Below are positions 7,011 through 8,968 of a stretch of 8,968 bases of DNA, piece by piece (within the stretch, counting starts at the first letter, position 1; each line of letters opens with the position of its first letter). The notes under the pieces are model-generated. The model was not told the origin of the DNA and searched no databases. It saw only the letters and a program-made list of their open reading frames with translations. This DNA comes from Deltaproteobacteria bacterium. GTDB taxonomy: Bacteria; Desulfobacterota; Desulfobacteria; C00003060. The position numbers were made by a program, and so were the translations under genes. The DNA lies in assembly GCA_030667105.1 (NCBI GenBank), contig DAOUWN010000061.1, positions 1-8,968 on the forward strand. The letters are read 5' to 3'.

Positions 7011-7169
7011 TAGTTTCCAATTCAGAAATGAGTCCGCCTGAGGCGGACAAGGTCAAGGAAATTCCCGCTTGCAGCGGGACGCGGAGATCCGCCTAGGCGA
7101 ATCGCACAAGCGATCCCACAGATTGATCCGCCGGAGGCGGAGAAAAGGGCCGTTTCTGGATGGAAACTA
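7011..7169. repeat. 159-bp composite palindromic element (REP/MITE-like)
   Basis: The outer arms TAGTTTCCA (7011-7019) and TGGAAACTA (7161-7169) are perfect inverted repeats. They are followed inward by a second pair, CAGAAA (7023-7028) and TTTCTG (7153-7158), offset by one base. The centre is a string of short hairpins. The right arm overlaps the glmM stop codon (TAG, 7169-7167). No transposase is encoded, so it would be non-autonomous if mobile. Confidence 0.75.
7032..7141. repeat. Cluster of five short GC-rich hairpins
   Basis: In order: GTCCGCC-TGA-GGCGGAC (7032-7048), TCCCGCT-TGC-AGCGGGA (7063-7079), CGCCTAGGCG (7090-7099), ATCGC-ACAA-GCGAT (7101-7114) and TCCGCC-GGA-GGCGGA (7127-7141). 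The third can re-pair as GCGGA-GA-TCCGC (7081-7092). The units vary around a YCCGCY/RGCGGR core and keep their pairing, which suggests selection for, or repeated copying of, hairpins. None is followed by a T run, so they are not classic terminators. Confidence 0.8.
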
Positions 7170-8516
7170 GCTAAGTTCTTTCTTCACCACCCGCGCAATC
7201 TCCTCACAATACTTGTCAGTCTCTTCATGGGTGGGCCCCTCCACCATGACTCGACACATAGGCTGTGTGCCGGAATAGCGAACCAGCACCCTTCCTCCAT
7301 CTCCCAGGATCTCCTCCACGCGCTCAATAGCAGCAACGATTTGAGGCGCTGACTCCAAAGCGGGCTTTTCCTTTACCTCCACATTGATTAAGCGCTGAGG
7401 GAAGACCTTCATGAATCCAGATAGCTCCGAAAGGGGTTCACCCGTCCTCTTCATGGCATCAACGACCTTAAGGGCCGTTATGATGCCGTCTCCGGTCGTA
7501 TGAAGGTCCAGAAATACCACATGCCCTGAGTCCTCACCTCCAATGCATGCCCCTCTTGCCAGCATCTCTTGCAGGACATTCCTATCGCCCACCTGAGTTG
7601 TCACATGATCTATGCCCAATTCCTTCAGGACAAGGCCAAGACCGATATTGCTCATTACCGTGCTTACGGCAATGTTATTCGTCAGCAGCCCATCATCTTT
7701 CATGACCTTGGCACAAAGAGCAAGGATCCGGTCACCTGTCAACTTCGCCCCTTTCTCGTCAACTGCAATGACCCGGTCTCCGTCTCCGTCAAAGGCAAAC
7801 CCGACGTCAGCTTTGATCTTCACGACCTCCTCGGCCAGCCTTTCCGGATGCTCAGACCCGCAGTTGAAGTTGATATTCGTGCCATCAGGCTCAGAAAAAA
7901 GTGGCTTGACCGCGGCCCCCAATGCCGCAAAAGCGGAAGGGGCTATTTGAGATGTAGCCCCGTTGGCGCAATCCAGGACAATATTGAGTCCTTGCAGTCC
8001 ATTGTCCTCGGAAACAGCCTGCTTTAGGAAAGCCACATATCGATCACAGGCATCCGTGATGGCGTGAGCCCTGCCCAGGGCACGAGGATTGTCAGACGCT
8101 TCAGGCATCTTGTTCTCAAGGACGAGATCTTCAACCTCAAGTTCCATCTCATCTGAGAGTTTGAATCCGTCTCCCCTAAAAATCTTGATCCCATTGTCAT
8201 GAAAGGGGTTGTGTGAGGCCGAAATCATCACACCCGCGTCAACGCCCATATCCCTTGCCACATAGGCCACGCCGGGCGTGGTCAAGACACCAGCCAAGAG
8301 GGCATCAGCTCCCACGGAACAGATCCCGGAAACCAAAGCATGTTCAAGCATGTCACCAGATATCCTGGTATCCTTTCCAATAACAATCCGTGTACTGCGG
8401 CCTTCTTGTCTGAAGAGATGAGCAGTTGCCCGTCCGACCTTCAGGGCCATCTCAGGGGTAATGGGGTATTTATTGGACATACCCCTGATACCATCTGTGC
8501 CGAATAGTCTTCCCAT
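7167..8516 (-). CDS. glmM: Phosphoglucosamine mutase GlmM
   Basis: A 449-residue enzyme of the usual GlmM length. It converts glucosamine-6-phosphate to glucosamine-1-phosphate for UDP-GlcNAc, and so for peptidoglycan and lipopolysaccharide. The landmarks are in order: N-terminal FGTDGIRG (5-12), phosphoserine loop SASHNP with catalytic Ser101, metal loop DGDGDR with Asp243, 245 and 247, sugar-binding loop GEDSGH (327-332), and phosphate-binding loop RYSGTQP (413-419). The last loop has Gln418 where most GlmM proteins have Glu (SGTEP). The ATG at 8516 has a modest GAGAAG upstream. Its stop TAG lies inside the end of a palindromic repeat. The folP, cdaA and ybbR genes that often precede glmM are absent. 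A small unknown gene lies upstream on the same strand after 132 bases in which I find no convincing promoter. Confidence 0.97.
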   Translation of the reverse strand: MGRLFGTDGIRGMSNKYPITPEMALKVGRATAHLFRQEGRSTRIVIGKDTRISGDMLEHALVSGICSVGADALLAGVLTTPGVAYVARDMGVDAGVMISASHNPFHDNGIKIFRGDGFKLSDEMELEVEDLVLENKMPEASDNPRALGRAHAITDACDRYVAFLKQAVSEDNGLQGLNIVLDCANGATSQIAPSAFAALGAAVKPLFSEPDGTNINFNCGSEHPERLAEEVVKIKADVGFAFDGDGDRVIAVDEKGAKLTGDRILALCAKVMKDDGLLTNNIAVSTVMSNIGLGLVLKELGIDHVTTQVGDRNVLQEMLARGACIGGEDSGHVVFLDLHTTGDGIITALKVVDAMKRTGEPLSELSGFMKVFPQRLINVEVKEKPALESAPQIVAAIERVEEILGDGGRVLVRYSGTQPMCRVMVEGPTHEETDKYCEEIARVVKKELS

Positions 8517-8648
8517 AGATCTTCTCTAAGAATATGTCCAGGTTCGCAAATAAGGGTATAAAGTTAAATCGGAAATCCGGGATCAGGTTGAACATTAACA
8601 ATCTACTTGAATGATTTATCGCAACCAGCTAGAATACACCCATATATT

Positions 8649-8945
8649 CTATTTGCATTTGAAAGACGGCATAATCTCCATGGCTTCTTCGTTTATCGTA
8701 TCCACGATACCTTGAAGCCATTTCGTTCCCTTCAAAGACCAAGCCTTATCAAGCCCCTGTATAACTCCCACGTAGTCGGCGCCTCTATCCTTAACGCCCC
8801 TGCAGACCTCCTCCATGAAAGGCTCCCGGATACCAGGATCTCCCGAATTCTCCAGGTTCCTTTCAAATACGGCCTCTACACCCTGCCATCTCTCGAAAAG
8901 CTCCTGTTTCTGCCTCAGGAGCTTTTCGTTCAACTGTTCCTTCAT
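8649..8945 (-). CDS. Unknown 98-residue helical protein
   Basis: A charged, mostly helical protein starting MKEQLNEKLLRQKQELFERW and ending MPSFKCK. It has no signal peptide or membrane helix, and two cysteines (one in EEVCRG, one at the C-terminus). I do not recognise it. The N-terminal pattern (Lys-rich helix, then ERW) loosely recalls RsbRD-type N-terminal helical domains, but the rest does not continue that likeness. The frame is open from the ATG at 8945 to the window edge at 8968 (seven more codons), and the only upstream purine run, AAAAGG, is 12 bases away. The true start may therefore lie outside the window. The first part of the coding sequence contains a perfect 13-bp inverted repeat. 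It precedes glmM on the same strand. Confidence 0.6.
   Translation of the reverse strand: MKEQLNEKLLRQKQELFERWQGVEAVFERNLENSGDPGIREPFMEEVCRGVKDRGADYVGVIQGLDKAWSLKGTKWLQGIVDTINEEAMEIMPSFKCK
8894..8928. repeat. Perfect 13-bp inverted repeat inside the start of the 98-residue ORF
   Basis: CGAAAAGCTCCTG (8894-8906) and CAGGAGCTTTTCG (8916-8928) pair perfectly around a 9-base loop. On the minus-strand mRNA the stem begins 17 bases after the ATG. The stem has A and T tracts at its foot like a bidirectional terminator, but it is followed by no T run and lies within codons for EKLLRQKQELFE. Confidence 0.85.
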
Positions 8946-8968
8946 GACCCGCCGGTACCTTTTTGCAG

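Noticed and set aside
6964..7169. CRISPR array reading of the repeated palindromes
   Set aside because: There are no equal-length direct repeats with unique spacers and no cas genes. The units are hairpins of varying sequence within inverted-repeat ends.
8517..8648. Promoter or riboswitch before glmM
   Set aside because: I found no -35/-10 pair better than 4 of 6 with proper spacing, and no ribozyme-like fold such as the glmS type. The stretch is AT-rich but otherwise unremarkable.
8630..8651. Terminator TAGAATA / TATTCTA after the 98-residue gene
   Set aside because: The 7-bp stem is AT-rich, overlaps the stop codon and has no T run. It is unlikely to terminate transcription.

Overview
The window looks like chromosomal DNA of a Gram-negative anaerobe, most likely a member of the Desulfobacterota (deltaproteobacterial, sulfate-reducer-like). 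This is inferred, not proven. It rests on a 'two-CW' cysteine protein beside a TusA-family sulfur carrier, on an RNB-type nuclease of non-enterobacterial layout, and on the arrays of short GC-rich palindromes between genes. Base composition is close to balanced. There are no rRNA, tRNA, CRISPR, phage or transposase genes.

Layout, left to right. (1) 1-490, minus strand: a TusA-like sulfur carrier followed by the N-terminus of a two-CW protein that leaves the window. (2) 491-828: about 340 bases with no gene. (3) 829-4594, minus strand: two tightly coupled genes for a heterodimeric ABC exporter resembling BmrC/BmrD. One half has a degenerate Walker B (Asp for Glu) and the other a degenerate signature (LSSGE), so the predicted dimer has one good and one dead ATP site. 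(4) 4595-4735: a divergent control region with two matching promoters (TTGACT, 17-base spacer, TGT before the -10), one per direction. (5) 4736-6721, plus strand: an RNB (RNase II/R-type) exoribonuclease, possibly made from a leaderless mRNA. (6) 6729-8945, minus strand: a 98-residue unknown protein, then glmM (phosphoglucosamine mutase), then a small acidic protein.

The most unusual structure is the glmM to small-ORF intergenic region (6945-7169). Two terminal-inverted-repeat elements with related ends fill it almost entirely, and one is packed with five short hairpins. One element end supplies the glmM stop codon. This looks like a palindromic mobile or REP/MITE-like repeat unit. A perfect 13-bp inverted repeat inside the start of the 98-residue ORF is a second structural oddity.

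Functionally, the window mixes housekeeping genes (GlmM for UDP-GlcNAc synthesis, an RNA-decay nuclease) with a lipid or drug exporter and a small sulfur-handling unit. I see no obviously new multi-gene defence or biosynthetic system. The best candidates for novelty are the composite repeat, the TusA/two-CW pair, and the two small unknown proteins.
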